From: a virus
Length of the DNA: 31,284 bases
Strand: one strand, 5' to 3'
IMG/VR virus record: IMGVR_UViG_3300025413_000996
Location: 1 to 31,284 of that record
Part shown: piece by piece, positions 22,266-29,688 of the stretch
Layout of the letters: each line of letters begins with the position of its first letter
How positions within the stretch are numbered: the first letter of the stretch is position 1
The notes under the pieces: model-generated
What the model was told of the DNA's origin: nothing
What the model saw: the letters and a program-made list of their open reading frames with translations, nothing else
The model's database searches: none
Made by a program: the position numbers and the translations under genes

Positions 22266-24002
22266 TCAAGTGGCTAGATAATATGGTTTGGCTGTATATG
22301 AAAAATTCATTCTGCCAGCATCGTTAGAAAATGTGTTAGTATAGTAAACAGCAATACTATAAGGCACCTGGCCGGGTGCTCCTGTATAAACAGAACCAAC
22401 GATATCAAGGAAGCCTGCAGTAAAAGTTAGTAACTGAGCGTTAGTGTTAGATGCATCACTGCCGGCATAGTTGTATTCATCGCTTACTTGTAGACCGTAT
22501 CCTGGATGATCGATATCTGCTGAGATAAGGATTTGGCCGGTTCTAGTAAAAGAGTTAACAGTACTTTTATAAACATAATCTATAGCATATCCAATACTTC
22601 CAACAGGCACACCGTATTGATCTGTTGATACTGGTACTCTAAATAAAAATAATGGTTGACTAACTTGTCCAATAATTAACTGTCTAAGACCAAATGATTG
22701 ATATGTAGCATTACCGCCTACTTCCGGAGCATATAGTGTATTTGTAGTTTGAGTTAAACTGTCGCCTCTATCGCTTTGTAAATTCTGAACACTGTTGTTT
22801 ATAGTTTTATAATAAATTTGTGGATACTGTGCATAACCGTTACCGGCATTGTTGTTACCAACATTACTCATTTTGGAATTTTCAACAGAGTTATATTCTC
22901 CACGCTCTAAATATACACCATGTTGTTTTATGTTAAGAAATTTAACATTAACAATATGTGTTTGTCTCGGACCAAACTGTTGTCCAACAGTGCTACCACC
23001 TAATGATCCTTTTCCTAACACAAATCCTTGTTGTGCATCCTGTATGAAACAATCGCTAAATGTATTATTAAGAATATCCTGTTGTGCATAAACGGCTGTA
23101 GTTGTACTGACAATCATGCAATGTTGAAAATAATTTTCTTCGCATGTAACAACACTACTAAATGCATTCATAATAATTCCAATATTAGTAGTATTGTAAA
23201 CAGTTGATCCAGAAGTATTGCCTGTTATTTTAATATTTTGAAAGTGACTTGAACGTACAGCATCTAATTGCAATGCGGCATTGACACCGTTTATAGTATT
23301 GATAGTCATTCCTTCTAGTTTGATATATCTAGGTTGATTGCTATACTGTGTACTGCTCAGCGAGCTAGGCGCACTAGCTGTGCTGGTATCGTTAACAAAT
23401 TGAAATGCTGGGGTAGTGACTCCAGCTGCTGGCTGATAATTAAAAATTACTTTATCTCTTCCTGCGCCCACAATAGTTGTATAACTAGGAATATAAATGG
23501 TGCTAGTTATTAAATAAATTCCGGAAGGAATATATAGTGTTGTTCTAAATTGTGTAGCATTAGCACTAGTGCCGTATGCGTAATTGTAACTGTTTAAAAA
23601 TAATTGATTAATTGCTCGTTGTAAAGCTGCGGTATCATCTGTCACACCGTCACCTGCTGTTCCAAAGTCGCTTGATGTTACTTGATCGTCTAAACGTGCT
23701 TGAATTGTTCGATATACTGGAAGGCTTGGACTTGGTCCAGTATTGATAGGAACTGTGGATGCAGCTGCATAAGAGTATTGGGTTAATTCTAATAAATTAC
23801 CTTCTGCTGATAAGTCGTTTAAAGTTAGTAATCTAGTATTACCAACGGCAGGTGCTCCTTCTGCAACAGATCCGTTACCAATATATAACTCTTGTGTATC
23901 TACAGCCCATGCCATTTCTCCGCTAGCTAATTGCGGAATTCCTGTACCTACGTTTGCTTGGCCACGTCTTATTTGGATGCGACTGATTTGATAAACTGCC
24001 AT
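22266..24002 (-). CDS. Tailspike or tail fibre with beta-helix (pectate-lyase-like) domain
   Basis: A 578-residue protein. Residues 1-65 (ISRIQIRRGQANVGTGIP, GEMAWAVDTQELYIGNGS) resemble the N-terminal attachment domain of phage tropism determinants. FGTAGDGVTDDTAALQRAIN (about 115-135) is the classic opening of the pectate-lyase-3 beta-helix found in polysaccharide-degrading tailspikes. It is followed by beta-helix rungs with repeated NIKITGN-, NTFSDCFI- and NVKFLNI-like turns up to about 390. The C-terminal part is a Ser/Thr/Tyr-rich beta domain for trimerisation or binding. Depolymerase activity is inferred only from the fold. A late promoter and a GAGGAT SD precede it. Confidence 0.85.
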   Translation of the reverse strand: MAVYQISRIQIRRGQANVGTGIPQLASGEMAWAVDTQELYIGNGSVAEGAPAVGNTRLLTLNDLSAEGNLLELTQYSYAAASTVPINTGPSPSLPVYRTIQARLDDQVTSSDFGTAGDGVTDDTAALQRAINQLFLNSYNYAYGTSANATQFRTTLYIPSGIYLITSTIYIPSYTTIVGAGRDKVIFNYQPAAGVTTPAFQFVNDTSTASAPSSLSSTQYSNQPRYIKLEGMTINTINGVNAALQLDAVRSSHFQNIKITGNTSGSTVYNTTNIGIIMNAFSSVVTCEENYFQHCMIVSTTTAVYAQQDILNNTFSDCFIQDAQQGFVLGKGSLGGSTVGQQFGPRQTHIVNVKFLNIKQHGVYLERGEYNSVENSKMSNVGNNNAGNGYAQYPQIYYKTINNSVQNLQSDRGDSLTQTTNTLYAPEVGGNATYQSFGLRQLIIGQVSQPLFLFRVPVSTDQYGVPVGSIGYAIDYVYKSTVNSFTRTGQILISADIDHPGYGLQVSDEYNYAGSDASNTNAQLLTFTAGFLDIVGSVYTGAPGQVPYSIAVYYTNTFSNDAGRMNFSYTAKPYYLAT

Positions 24003-24005
24003 CTC

Positions 24006-24031
24006 AATATCCTCTATATAGGATATTTATC
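24006..24031 (-). promoter_or_regulatory. Late promoter and inverted repeat before the tailspike
   Basis: GATAAATA is at 24024-24031 (minus strand). It partly overlaps an 8-bp inverted repeat AATATCCT/AGGATATT (24006-24013, 24020-24027) whose downstream arm contains the SD. A late transcript would start near 24018 and lack the upstream arm, so only readthrough RNA could fold and hide the SD. Confidence 0.5.
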
Positions 24032-24749
24032 AGTTCTGTTTATAGTATTGTTCCACTCTATCCCACCAACGAGCTTCCCAGTAGCTGAAATCGCTAGGTT
24101 TTAATATAAATTCTTGATAAACGGGTACATCTATCATTTCTAGCTTTTCGTTGAGCTTGGGTTGTACACACATTAGAACTACACCTTTGTTTATAGTAGT
24201 TCCATGTACTTTGTTGTGTGCTAAGGCATAGGCTGTTAGCTGTAGATAATAATCCTCGATCCATTCTTCTTTTTTAGGTTTATTGGTTTGTTTGTAATCA
24301 ATAATAGCTTGTTCGTTAAGGTGTAATCCTAATCCGTCTGTTGTTCCAGCATATAGTCCTGGAAAGTATAAGGGAACTTCTACCCCCCAAATTTCGTTCA
24401 CATTGCATAGCCCTTGTTGAATAACAACCTGTGCCATAGCGTGGCTTTGTTTACTATAAGGATTAGTTCCTGGAGGAGCGATCGCGCCTGTTTTAACGTA
24501 ATCTTCCAAATACTTATGCATACGAGTACCACGGTTAGCAGCCTCTGTGGTAATTTCCTGAGCTTTCTTTTCGCCAACAGCTTTTCTCCAATTGGCTAAG
24601 GCTATTCGTTTTTCTTCAGGTTTAGTTTTGTCTAAGATGGTAGTTACGCTAGGAACTTTAGAACCATCTGGTGTCGCATATAAGCGTTTGCCTTCTACAC
24701 TTTCTCGGTTAATGGGTGTGTAGACATACCGTTCGTTAAGTAAAGTCAT
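24030..24749 (-). CDS. PD-(D/E)XK exonuclease (RecB/Cas4-like fold)
   Basis: A 239-residue nuclease. The core motifs are in order: E124 in WGVEVPLYF, D138 in YAGTTDGLG, D151-Y-K153 in AIIDYKQTN, and QLTAYALA (Q170xxxY174), which is typical of RecB-family and phage recombination or DNA-degrading exonucleases. The N-terminal part has VPSVTTILDKTKPEEKRIALANWR and NRGTRMHKYLEDY, the family's helical lead-in. It may work in host DNA breakdown or recombination. A strong sigma-70 promoter ends 6 nt before the ATG and no SD is visible, predicting a leaderless early mRNA. Confidence 0.85.
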   Translation of the reverse strand: MTLLNERYVYTPINRESVEGKRLYATPDGSKVPSVTTILDKTKPEEKRIALANWRKAVGEKKAQEITTEAANRGTRMHKYLEDYVKTGAIAPPGTNPYSKQSHAMAQVVIQQGLCNVNEIWGVEVPLYFPGLYAGTTDGLGLHLNEQAIIDYKQTNKPKKEEWIEDYYLQLTAYALAHNKVHGTTINKGVVLMCVQPKLNEKLEMIDVPVYQEFILKPSDFSYWEARWWDRVEQYYKQN

Positions 24750-24754
24750 TCGTT

Positions 24755-24783
24755 ATTTTACAACAAAAAATGACTTATGTCAA
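24755..24783 (-). promoter_or_regulatory. Sigma-70 promoter for the exonuclease
   Basis: TTGACA, 17-nt spacer, TAAAAT on the minus strand. Only AACGA separates the -10 box from the ATG at 24749. Confidence 0.75.
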
Positions 24784-25080
24784 CTAGCCTATTGCTTTAT
24801 CGGTTGCACGTTTTGCCATTTTACTTACAAGGCTGGGTTTTGGAGGTTCACCAACTCCAGGCTTAGGCTCATGCACATCTGTTTTAATAACTAGTCCATG
24901 ACCGTCAAATCTAGATACTAATTGTTTCAAAACAGGATCAGTTTCCCAACGTGCCGCAAAACGATCGTAATCAATGTTTGGGCCACCGAACTCGTGGCCA
25001 GTTTGATTAATTGCGTCCCAAGTCAATTGGGCTTGAGATCTATCGTTATTGGCAGCACTTTGTAGAGCCCTTAGTGTCAT
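24784..25080 (-). CDS. Hypothetical phage protein
   Basis: A 98-residue protein without recognisable family. The first 60 residues look helical (LRALQSAANNDRSQAQLTWDAI, YDRFAARWETDPVLKQLVSRF). A Pro/Gly linker (KPGVGEPPKPS) and a basic end (KMAKRATDKAIG) follow. No SD stands out. It follows the 327-residue protein at 25104-26087 by 23 nt and ends at the early promoter of the exonuclease, so it is probably the last gene of the late run. Confidence 0.6.
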   Translation of the reverse strand: MTLRALQSAANNDRSQAQLTWDAINQTGHEFGGPNIDYDRFAARWETDPVLKQLVSRFDGHGLVIKTDVHEPKPGVGEPPKPSLVSKMAKRATDKAIG

Positions 25081-25103
25081 AACTAAGGGGTCTACGCTTT
25101 CAT

Positions 25104-26087
25104 TTACTTTTTTTTTGATTGTGCTAACATCATGCCTAACTTGCGGCTGTAATCAATACTTTCTCTTTTCATGCGGCCTGCTTCTGGTTCAGCACCCATT
25201 TCTGCACCTGCATCTGGGGCTCCGCCTGCGTCTGGTGGAGGAGGATTATTACCCATTGCTTCTTCTCCAGGTACACCGGATGATGGACCTGCGCCCATGC
25301 TTGGAGCTTCACCGCCTGATACCAATGCCAATGCGCCTGATAAGCCTTGACGACTAGTTTCTAATGCTGAGTAAATTGCTTCTAATGCTGGTTTAACAGC
25401 ATCTGTGTATTGTTGGGCAACATCACTGCCCATTGCTTCTCTTATAGAGTCTGTTAATTCTAATAGCTGTTCAGCTTTCATAGCTGCTACGTCTTCTAGC
25501 CAACCAGTAACACGGTCAACCATATCTTTAGTTGCCATGATAACTTCAGCTTTACTTTCTTCGCCTTCTAATAATACATATCCAGCTTCTGATTCGTTTA
25601 AATCATATCGTGTAAGTAATTCAGCCTTTAATTCTGCGCGATCGCTTTCGCCTAGTTCAACACGTTTTAGTGCATTTTCAATCCAGTTGTTTGGAACTGA
25701 TAATGATTGAGCACGTTCACGGAATGTTTTGTTAACATAATTTTCTTCAACTGACTTTTCTTTCTTCTTAGTTTTAACTTTAGGTTCATCGTCACACTTG
25801 CAAGGATTAGCATGACATGTTGGGCATGCAGATTCTTCGCGCTCTAGGATAGCTTGATTAACGCAATCTAACATTAGACGTGTTTTTTGATAAGCTGGAC
25901 TTTCTGTAACAGCATCAAAACTTTCACCTAATTCAAATTGACTTAGTTTAGTACGTAGTTTGTTACGTGCATCTTCAAGTTGTACGTCGCTGAACTGTTC
26001 TAGGTTTAATTTGTAACCATATTGACGTGCCATGTTCTCGTTTAGAACCTTGGATGTAATAGGCTTTGATAATTCTCTTAATTGCAT
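25104..26087 (-). CDS. Hypothetical phage protein with Cys4 knuckle; possible virion or core protein
   Basis: A 327-residue acidic protein. The N-terminus MQLRELSKPITSKVLNEN belongs to the M-[KQR]-[IL]-x-x-[DE]-[IL] set shared by several neighbours. A Cys-rich knuckle CPTCHANPCKCD (about 86-97) may bind zinc. Helical segments follow (TFRERAQSLSVPNNWIENA; EVIMATKDMVDRVTGWLEDVAAMKAEQL), then a Gly/Pro/Ala-rich disordered stretch with GGAPDAGAEMGAEPEAG, and a basic end (MKRESIDYSRKLGMMLAQSKKK in part). A perfect late promoter and CAGGGA precede it. I cannot name its role. Confidence 0.65.
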   Translation of the reverse strand: MQLRELSKPITSKVLNENMARQYGYKLNLEQFSDVQLEDARNKLRTKLSQFELGESFDAVTESPAYQKTRLMLDCVNQAILEREESACPTCHANPCKCDDEPKVKTKKKEKSVEENYVNKTFRERAQSLSVPNNWIENALKRVELGESDRAELKAELLTRYDLNESEAGYVLLEGEESKAEVIMATKDMVDRVTGWLEDVAAMKAEQLLELTDSIREAMGSDVAQQYTDAVKPALEAIYSALETSRQGLSGALALVSGGEAPSMGAGPSSGVPGEEAMGNNPPPPDAGGAPDAGAEMGAEPEAGRMKRESIDYSRKLGMMLAQSKKK

Positions 26088-26116
26088 GGTAGTATCCCTG
26101 AGCTATTTCTTATTAG

Positions 26117-26124
26117 TATTTATA
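26117..26124 (-). promoter_or_regulatory. T4-type late promoter (TATAAATA)
   Basis: The minus strand reads TATAAATACTAATAAG, near the stop of the 150-residue gene. The leader of about 24 nt carries CAGGGA before the ATG at 26087. Confidence 0.65.
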
Positions 26125-26572
26125 CAAAACTGTACTTAAACATCTTGGAAATTTTGTCTTTGTAAGTATTGGATTTTTCTTGGCTGTCTTCTAATTTGTT
26201 TAATAATATACAAAATCTGTCAAAATCTTTAGCTGTTTTAATGTTTTTCTTATAAACTTGTAAATCACTGAAACTAGCCCAATATTTGTTATCTAAGTGT
26301 TTGATTTCAAAAAATTTATTTAAATTAGTTATGCTGTAAGCCTTAGCAGCTAACAATGCACAAGTTTTTAGATGATACTCTTCTATTAGATATTTGTTAT
26401 TAATATCATAGATTCCCCAGTTTTCTTGGCTTGTTTGTTTGACTAAGAAATTTTTAAAAATTATACTACCATCAGTATGAACTGTAATGGGTAATGACTT
26501 TTTAAACTCTTCTTCGAACTGAACAGCTAGTTCTTTGATTGTTTGTTTTTTAGGTTTATTTGACTTTTTCAT
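26120..26572 (-). CDS. Hypothetical phage protein
   Basis: A 150-residue Lys-rich protein of unknown function. The basic N-terminus (KKSNKPKKQTIKELAV) is followed by a small alpha/beta pattern: IIFKNFLVKQTSQENWGIYDI, then LKTCALLAAKAYSI and FEIKHLDNKYWASFSDLQVY. That reads as two similar strand-helix units and may be an internal duplication. I recall proteins of this kind from T4-like marine phages, without function. It overlaps the upstream small gene by 17 nt. Confidence 0.65.
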   Translation of the reverse strand: MKKSNKPKKQTIKELAVQFEEEFKKSLPITVHTDGSIIFKNFLVKQTSQENWGIYDINNKYLIEEYHLKTCALLAAKAYSITNLNKFFEIKHLDNKYWASFSDLQVYKKNIKTAKDFDRFCILLNKLEDSQEKSNTYKDKISKMFKYSFV

Positions 26573-26762
26573 TAGCTACTACTATAGGATTTGTGTGGCC
26601 AATTTTAGTTATCAAACTCTTTCGAATCATGGCCTGAACTTTGAATTGATCATGCTCACTTAGCGAACTCAAGGGTGTTGGTGTTTTTAACCTGTGCAGA
26701 ATCTCTGCTTCCTCGTTAGTACACCATATTTCAAAATCGTGAATTAGTTCGTTTAGTTTCAT
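26556..26762 (-). CDS. Small hypothetical protein, coupled by ATGA
   Basis: A 68-residue protein from the ATG at 26762, which overlaps the upstream stop (ATGA); a start eight codons earlier is possible but less natural. The N-terminus MKLNELIHDFEIWCTNEEAEIL resembles the targeting-like N-termini of its neighbours. The rest is a helical, HTH-sized domain (LSSLSEHDQFKVQAMIRKSLI). There is no family assignment. Confidence 0.6.
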   Translation of the reverse strand: MKLNELIHDFEIWCTNEEAEILHRLKTPTPLSSLSEHDQFKVQAMIRKSLITKIGHTNPIVVANEKVK

Positions 26763-27379
26763 TTGATTCCGGCTATAGTCAGCCATTTCATTAATTCATC
26801 GCCCTCGCGTAATTTATTAGTCATAGGGCTTTTGTTACTTTCACCATTTCTAACAGATCTTTCAAATCCTTTATCGCGCACTTGATTAATAAATCTGTCG
26901 GTTGCATCGCCACCCACATCATGATTACCTTGGCTTATAAGATCTGCATGCACTTCATCTAAATCTCTATCATCTGTGCCATGATGATGCTTTTTAGTCA
27001 AATGGTGCGCATGGTATTCAATATCTGCAGGGTGTACTTTACCAGTTAAAAAATTAATTGCTTTATGAAATGTAGAATCTTCATCATCGTCTTGATGTGG
27101 AGCAAAGTGTGGATCTGAAGTCCATGCGTGATAAGTTACGTTATGCACTCCTTCTTCTTCAACATTTTCACTAGTTTGCTCGTCCCCCATACTAACTACT
27201 GCACCTGGTTTAATAGCTGTCGGGTCCATTTCTGGTGCTTTAAACTGTCCAGGTTTTGCTGGATCAGGTGTAAGTGTTTTAGCATCTATTTCTTGTCCGT
27301 TAGACAATTTAGCTTTATCACCGCTCACAGCTGCAACTGTTAGATTGCCGTCTTCACTTACAATATCTTTAATTTTCAT
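26759..27379 (-). CDS. Acidic His-rich hypothetical protein with capsid-targeting-like N-terminus
   Basis: A 206-residue protein. The N-terminus MKIKDIVSEDGNLTVAAV begins like T4 capsid-targeted proteins and carries V-S-E near residue 9. A small beta domain (GDKAKLSNGQEIDAKTL) precedes a long acidic, His-rich region (HFAPHQDDDEDSTFHKA; EYHAHHLTKKHHHGTDD) that may bind metal. The end ELMKWLTIAGIK is a short helical motif like those at C-termini of other phage structural proteins. It overlaps the nucleotidyltransferase upstream (11 nt) and the small gene downstream. Role unknown. Confidence 0.65.
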   Translation of the reverse strand: MKIKDIVSEDGNLTVAAVSGDKAKLSNGQEIDAKTLTPDPAKPGQFKAPEMDPTAIKPGAVVSMGDEQTSENVEEEGVHNVTYHAWTSDPHFAPHQDDDEDSTFHKAINFLTGKVHPADIEYHAHHLTKKHHHGTDDRDLDEVHADLISQGNHDVGGDATDRFINQVRDKGFERSVRNGESNKSPMTNKLREGDELMKWLTIAGIK

Positions 27380-28055
27380 TATGTTCTCCGAGGCTTAATT
27401 CAGCACTCTCTAGTTTAGTTATGTATTTACGCAATTTGTCAATAGAACCTCTAGCTCTGAGTAGTTTAAAAGCTAGGTTTTCTACGCTTTGCTCACCGCC
27501 TGATTCTAGACCAGCTTTGCGTAATCGTTTTAGATCATCCATAACTTCTCGGCATTGATTAACATTATTACTACGGATTGCGCTGTTAATTTTACCTGCA
27601 TAGCTACGAGCTTTACTTTTTATATCTTTTGGATCGGTTGTAGGCTCGACATGCTCAGGTTCAATTATCCATTTATTATCCAATACGCTAAAGACCCCTG
27701 CACTATGATGTATTTGTTTTGTTGGTTGTACATAAAGCTCTACTGGTATCTTTTTAATATGCAGGTCATACATATTATTATACTGTATTTTTTGTGCTGT
27801 GTAAAGCTCGTCGCTGTTAACAACTAGGTGCAAATCGATGTCGCTATATTCACTATAGTTATAGCCAGCACTGCTTCCACTAAGTGTTACATCTTTTAGT
27901 TTTAAATTGGGTACTTCGAGAAAATCAATAAAATTTTGAGCTATACGCAACAGTTTAAAACGCACATCTGTATGCATCTTATTCCCGCCCCAAATTACAG
28001 GATTAAGTTCGTGATGATGAGGATTTGGATCGATTGATAGTTCTTGAATCTGCAT
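27369..28055 (-). CDS. Nucleotidyltransferase-fold protein (MNT/Pol-beta type)
   Basis: A 228-residue protein with a minimal nucleotidyltransferase core: LSGSSAGYNYSEYSDIDLHLVV, where G60-S61 and D72-x-D74 are the nucleotide and metal motifs, and a third acidic residue E106 in PVELYVQ. The preceding ELNPVIWGG and FKLLRIAQNFIDFL match a version I recognise from marine T4-like phages. The C-terminal region is helical (SAIRSNNVNQCREVMDDLKRL). The N-terminus MQIQELSID belongs to the targeting-like set, so it could travel in the capsid. Target unknown: protein, tRNA or small molecule. Confidence 0.8.
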   Translation of the reverse strand: MQIQELSIDPNPHHHELNPVIWGGNKMHTDVRFKLLRIAQNFIDFLEVPNLKLKDVTLSGSSAGYNYSEYSDIDLHLVVNSDELYTAQKIQYNNMYDLHIKKIPVELYVQPTKQIHHSAGVFSVLDNKWIIEPEHVEPTTDPKDIKSKARSYAGKINSAIRSNNVNQCREVMDDLKRLRKAGLESGGEQSVENLAFKLLRARGSIDKLRKYITKLESAELSLGEHNEN

Positions 28056-28059
28056 TCAG

Positions 28060-28067
28060 TATTTAAC
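28060..28067 (-). promoter_or_regulatory. Weak late-promoter-like motif (GTTAAATA)
   Basis: TAAATA core in a small inverted repeat (TCAGT/ACTGA). It sits too close to the ATG at 28055 for a normal leader, so it may be fortuitous. Confidence 0.25.
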
Positions 28068-28071
28068 TGAA

Positions 28072-28476
28072 TTAGAGTCCTAGGAACTTGAATATTGTTT
28101 GAAGATTCATGGCGTGAATCCAACCAGCACCAGCGGCAAAGGCCAATACACCTATGGCATATTTGACCCATTTATCTTTAAGTGATTGTAGTTCTTTGAT
28201 CTTGCCGGCTAGTTCGGCATGCTGTGCAGATTGCTGATCGTTTAGTTCTTCTGCATGTTTGTAGTATTTGTCTGTATTTTCCCAATAACTGGCCTGCATG
28301 GTTTTTAATTCTTCCATAACTGTGTCGCGTGTGCGATCTAAACAGTCGTGCATGTCTTTAACATCGATTTTAATATCATTGAGTTTTTCGTTAATATTTT
28401 CAACTTTAGTTTCTAGTATGCCTACACGTTCTGGTAGCAATGCTAGTTGTGCTTGCGCTTCTTTAGTTACGGCCAT
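28072..28476 (-). CDS. Coiled-coil protein with C-terminal membrane anchor
   Basis: A 134-residue protein. Residues 10-100 are heptad-rich and charged (ILETKVENINEKLNDIKIDVKDM; ELAGKIKELQSLKDK), predicting a long coiled coil. A hydrophobic segment (AIGVLAFAAGAGWIHAM) near 108-124 and a short amphipathic end follow. The shape is like XhlA-type lysis accessory proteins, but it is longer and lacks other support, so I call it only an anchored coiled-coil protein. A GGAGAG site and a 100-nt leader precede it. Confidence 0.65.
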   Translation of the reverse strand: MAVTKEAQAQLALLPERVGILETKVENINEKLNDIKIDVKDMHDCLDRTRDTVMEELKTMQASYWENTDKYYKHAEELNDQQSAQHAELAGKIKELQSLKDKWVKYAIGVLAFAAGAGWIHAMNLQTIFKFLGL

Positions 28477-28583
28477 TTTTTAGGCTCTCCAATGTTGTAA
28501 GTCAGGGACTCGCTACGGGTCATGTGCCTATTGTATGATTGGTTAAATTAAGTGCCTAGTAAATGATATTTTGCCTACAACTT

Positions 28584-28591
28584 TATTTAGC
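28584..28591 (-). promoter_or_regulatory. Candidate late promoter (GCTAAATA)
   Basis: The minus strand reads GCTAAATAAAG in the 120-nt gap 28477-28596. It would give the coiled-coil gene a leader of about 100 nt. I see no other clear element in that gap. Confidence 0.4.
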
Positions 28592-28596
28592 ATAGA

Positions 28597-28998
28597 TTAT
28601 TTTTTAAAAAATGCTATGTTTTTACCTGGATCTTCAGGATTGAACACAGCATATTGCTGTTCCATTGCTTCGTCTAGGCCGCTAATATATGGAACAAGTA
28701 TAAAATCTTCTTTTAAATGACCTACAGGATCATTATTTCTTTCATACAGATCATCTCTATCTGTAAAAAAATCAAATCTCCAAACACGTATGATTTCATC
28801 TGTATCAAACCCAACCAACTGCCCTTTGACTTCAGTCATAATAGGGCTGGCAAAATAAGTGATGTTAGCACGTATACCTAGAGTTTGTAATAGTGTATTA
28901 AAGTTTTGCTCTTTCCAACGTAAAGTTTCTTTTCCAGGTTCATTTCTATGCTGACCTGTATGAGTTATGTCGACTAGGGTGTAGAGTTTATATTCCAT
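28597..28998 (-). CDS. Conserved T4-like phage protein of unknown function
   Basis: A 133-residue protein with a distinctive opening, MEYKLYTLVDITHTGQHR, then LRWKEQNFNTLLQTLGIRANI and VWRFDFFTDRDDLY. I recognise the pattern from uncharacterised proteins of marine T4-like phages. It looks like a compact alpha/beta domain; no catalytic or metal site is obvious. It begins right after a strong terminator and a TGTAAATA motif that ends 5 nt before the ATG. Confidence 0.72.
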   Translation of the reverse strand: MEYKLYTLVDITHTGQHRNEPGKETLRWKEQNFNTLLQTLGIRANITYFASPIMTEVKGQLVGFDTDEIIRVWRFDFFTDRDDLYERNNDPVGHLKEDFILVPYISGLDEAMEQQYAVFNPEDPGKNIAFFKK

Positions 28999-29002
28999 GC
29001 TT

Positions 29003-29010
29003 TATTTACA
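29003..29010 (-). promoter_or_regulatory. Possible late promoter (TGTAAATA)
   Basis: TAAATA core between the terminator and the ATG at 28998. Spacing would place the start within the start codon, so its use is uncertain. Confidence 0.3.
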
Positions 29011-29015
29011 TCAAC

Positions 29016-29038
29016 AAAAAAGGACTCCGAAGAGTCCT
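29016..29038 (-). terminator. Rho-independent terminator with UUCG loop
   Basis: The minus strand reads AGGACTC, TTCG, GAGTCCT, then six T. It is a textbook intrinsic terminator for the gene at 29077-29619. Confidence 0.92.
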
Positions 29039-29076
29039 GATTTGCTTCCCATCCCTGAGAATAAACTTAAAACTAA

Positions 29077-29619
29077 TTAAGCAATAGAAGCACCAGATGC
29101 TGTCAATTGAGTAATTGTAATTGTTGGCTTAGTAGCTTCAACAGTTGCTGCACCAGCTGCGCTGCTAGCAGGAGCTGTTGTACCTAAAGCTGTTGCTAAT
29201 TGAGCAGCCAATGCACCGAATGTGCTTAGTGTTGGATAGCTCAATACTTCTACGTTGCTGTTTGCTGCTGCACTGTTAGCTGTATCGATTGCGATAGCAA
29301 CTACAAATGCTGTGCTTGATGGAGCACCGACAAAATAAACTTCAGCAAATTGTTGGATTACACGAATAGCTACTGAATAATAGCTATTGCTATCCTGCCA
29401 AGCGTATGTTAATGAATTGCTGTATGCTGTATCTGCATCAGTATCTGGACCAGCAGCTGCTGTAAAGTCTAATGCGTTTGTTGGGGAACCTGAAGCAACA
29501 ATCTTGATGAAAGCTAAGTTACGTGTTCCAAAGTTACTGAATGTAACTCCACCGTATGTGTCTTGTGATGTCATGCGGCCGTAATTGGCTGCAACGTATG
29601 TACCTAATAGTGATGGCAT
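29077..29619 (-). CDS. Probable abundant virion structural protein
   Basis: A 180-residue protein rich in Ala, Ser and Thr with no Cys and no signal. Beta-type stretches (YGGVTFSNFGTRNLAFIKIVAS; YYSVAIRVIQQFAEVYFVG; FVVAIAIDT) are followed by an Ala-rich linker and a short end TITITQLTASGAS. I cannot name it, but small size, composition, a strong AGGAG site with its own late motif, a 5' stem-loop and a perfect terminator point to a monocistronic, highly expressed particle protein (tube, decoration or fibre). Confidence 0.6.
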   Translation of the reverse strand: MPSLLGTYVAANYGRMTSQDTYGGVTFSNFGTRNLAFIKIVASGSPTNALDFTAAAGPDTDADTAYSNSLTYAWQDSNSYYSVAIRVIQQFAEVYFVGAPSSTAFVVAIAIDTANSAAANSNVEVLSYPTLSTFGALAAQLATALGTTAPASSAAGAATVEATKPTITITQLTASGASIA

Positions 29620-29645
29620 AATATTCTCCTAATCTTACCATTACA

Positions 29646-29662
29646 GTTCGCACTCTGCGAAC
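29646..29662 (-). promoter_or_regulatory. Perfect stem-loop in the structural gene leader
   Basis: GTTCGC, loop AGAGT, GCGAAC on the minus strand, between the late motif and the SD TTAGGAG. It follows the same plan as the dnaK and Hc1 leaders. Confidence 0.6.
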
Positions 29663-29688
29663 AGCTTATCTAAAAGCCTTTGTATAAT

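Noticed and set aside
22266-24002. Diversity-generating retroelement, suggested by the Mtd-like N-terminus of the tailspike
   Set aside because: No reverse transcriptase, template repeat or adenine-rich variable repeat was seen in the window.
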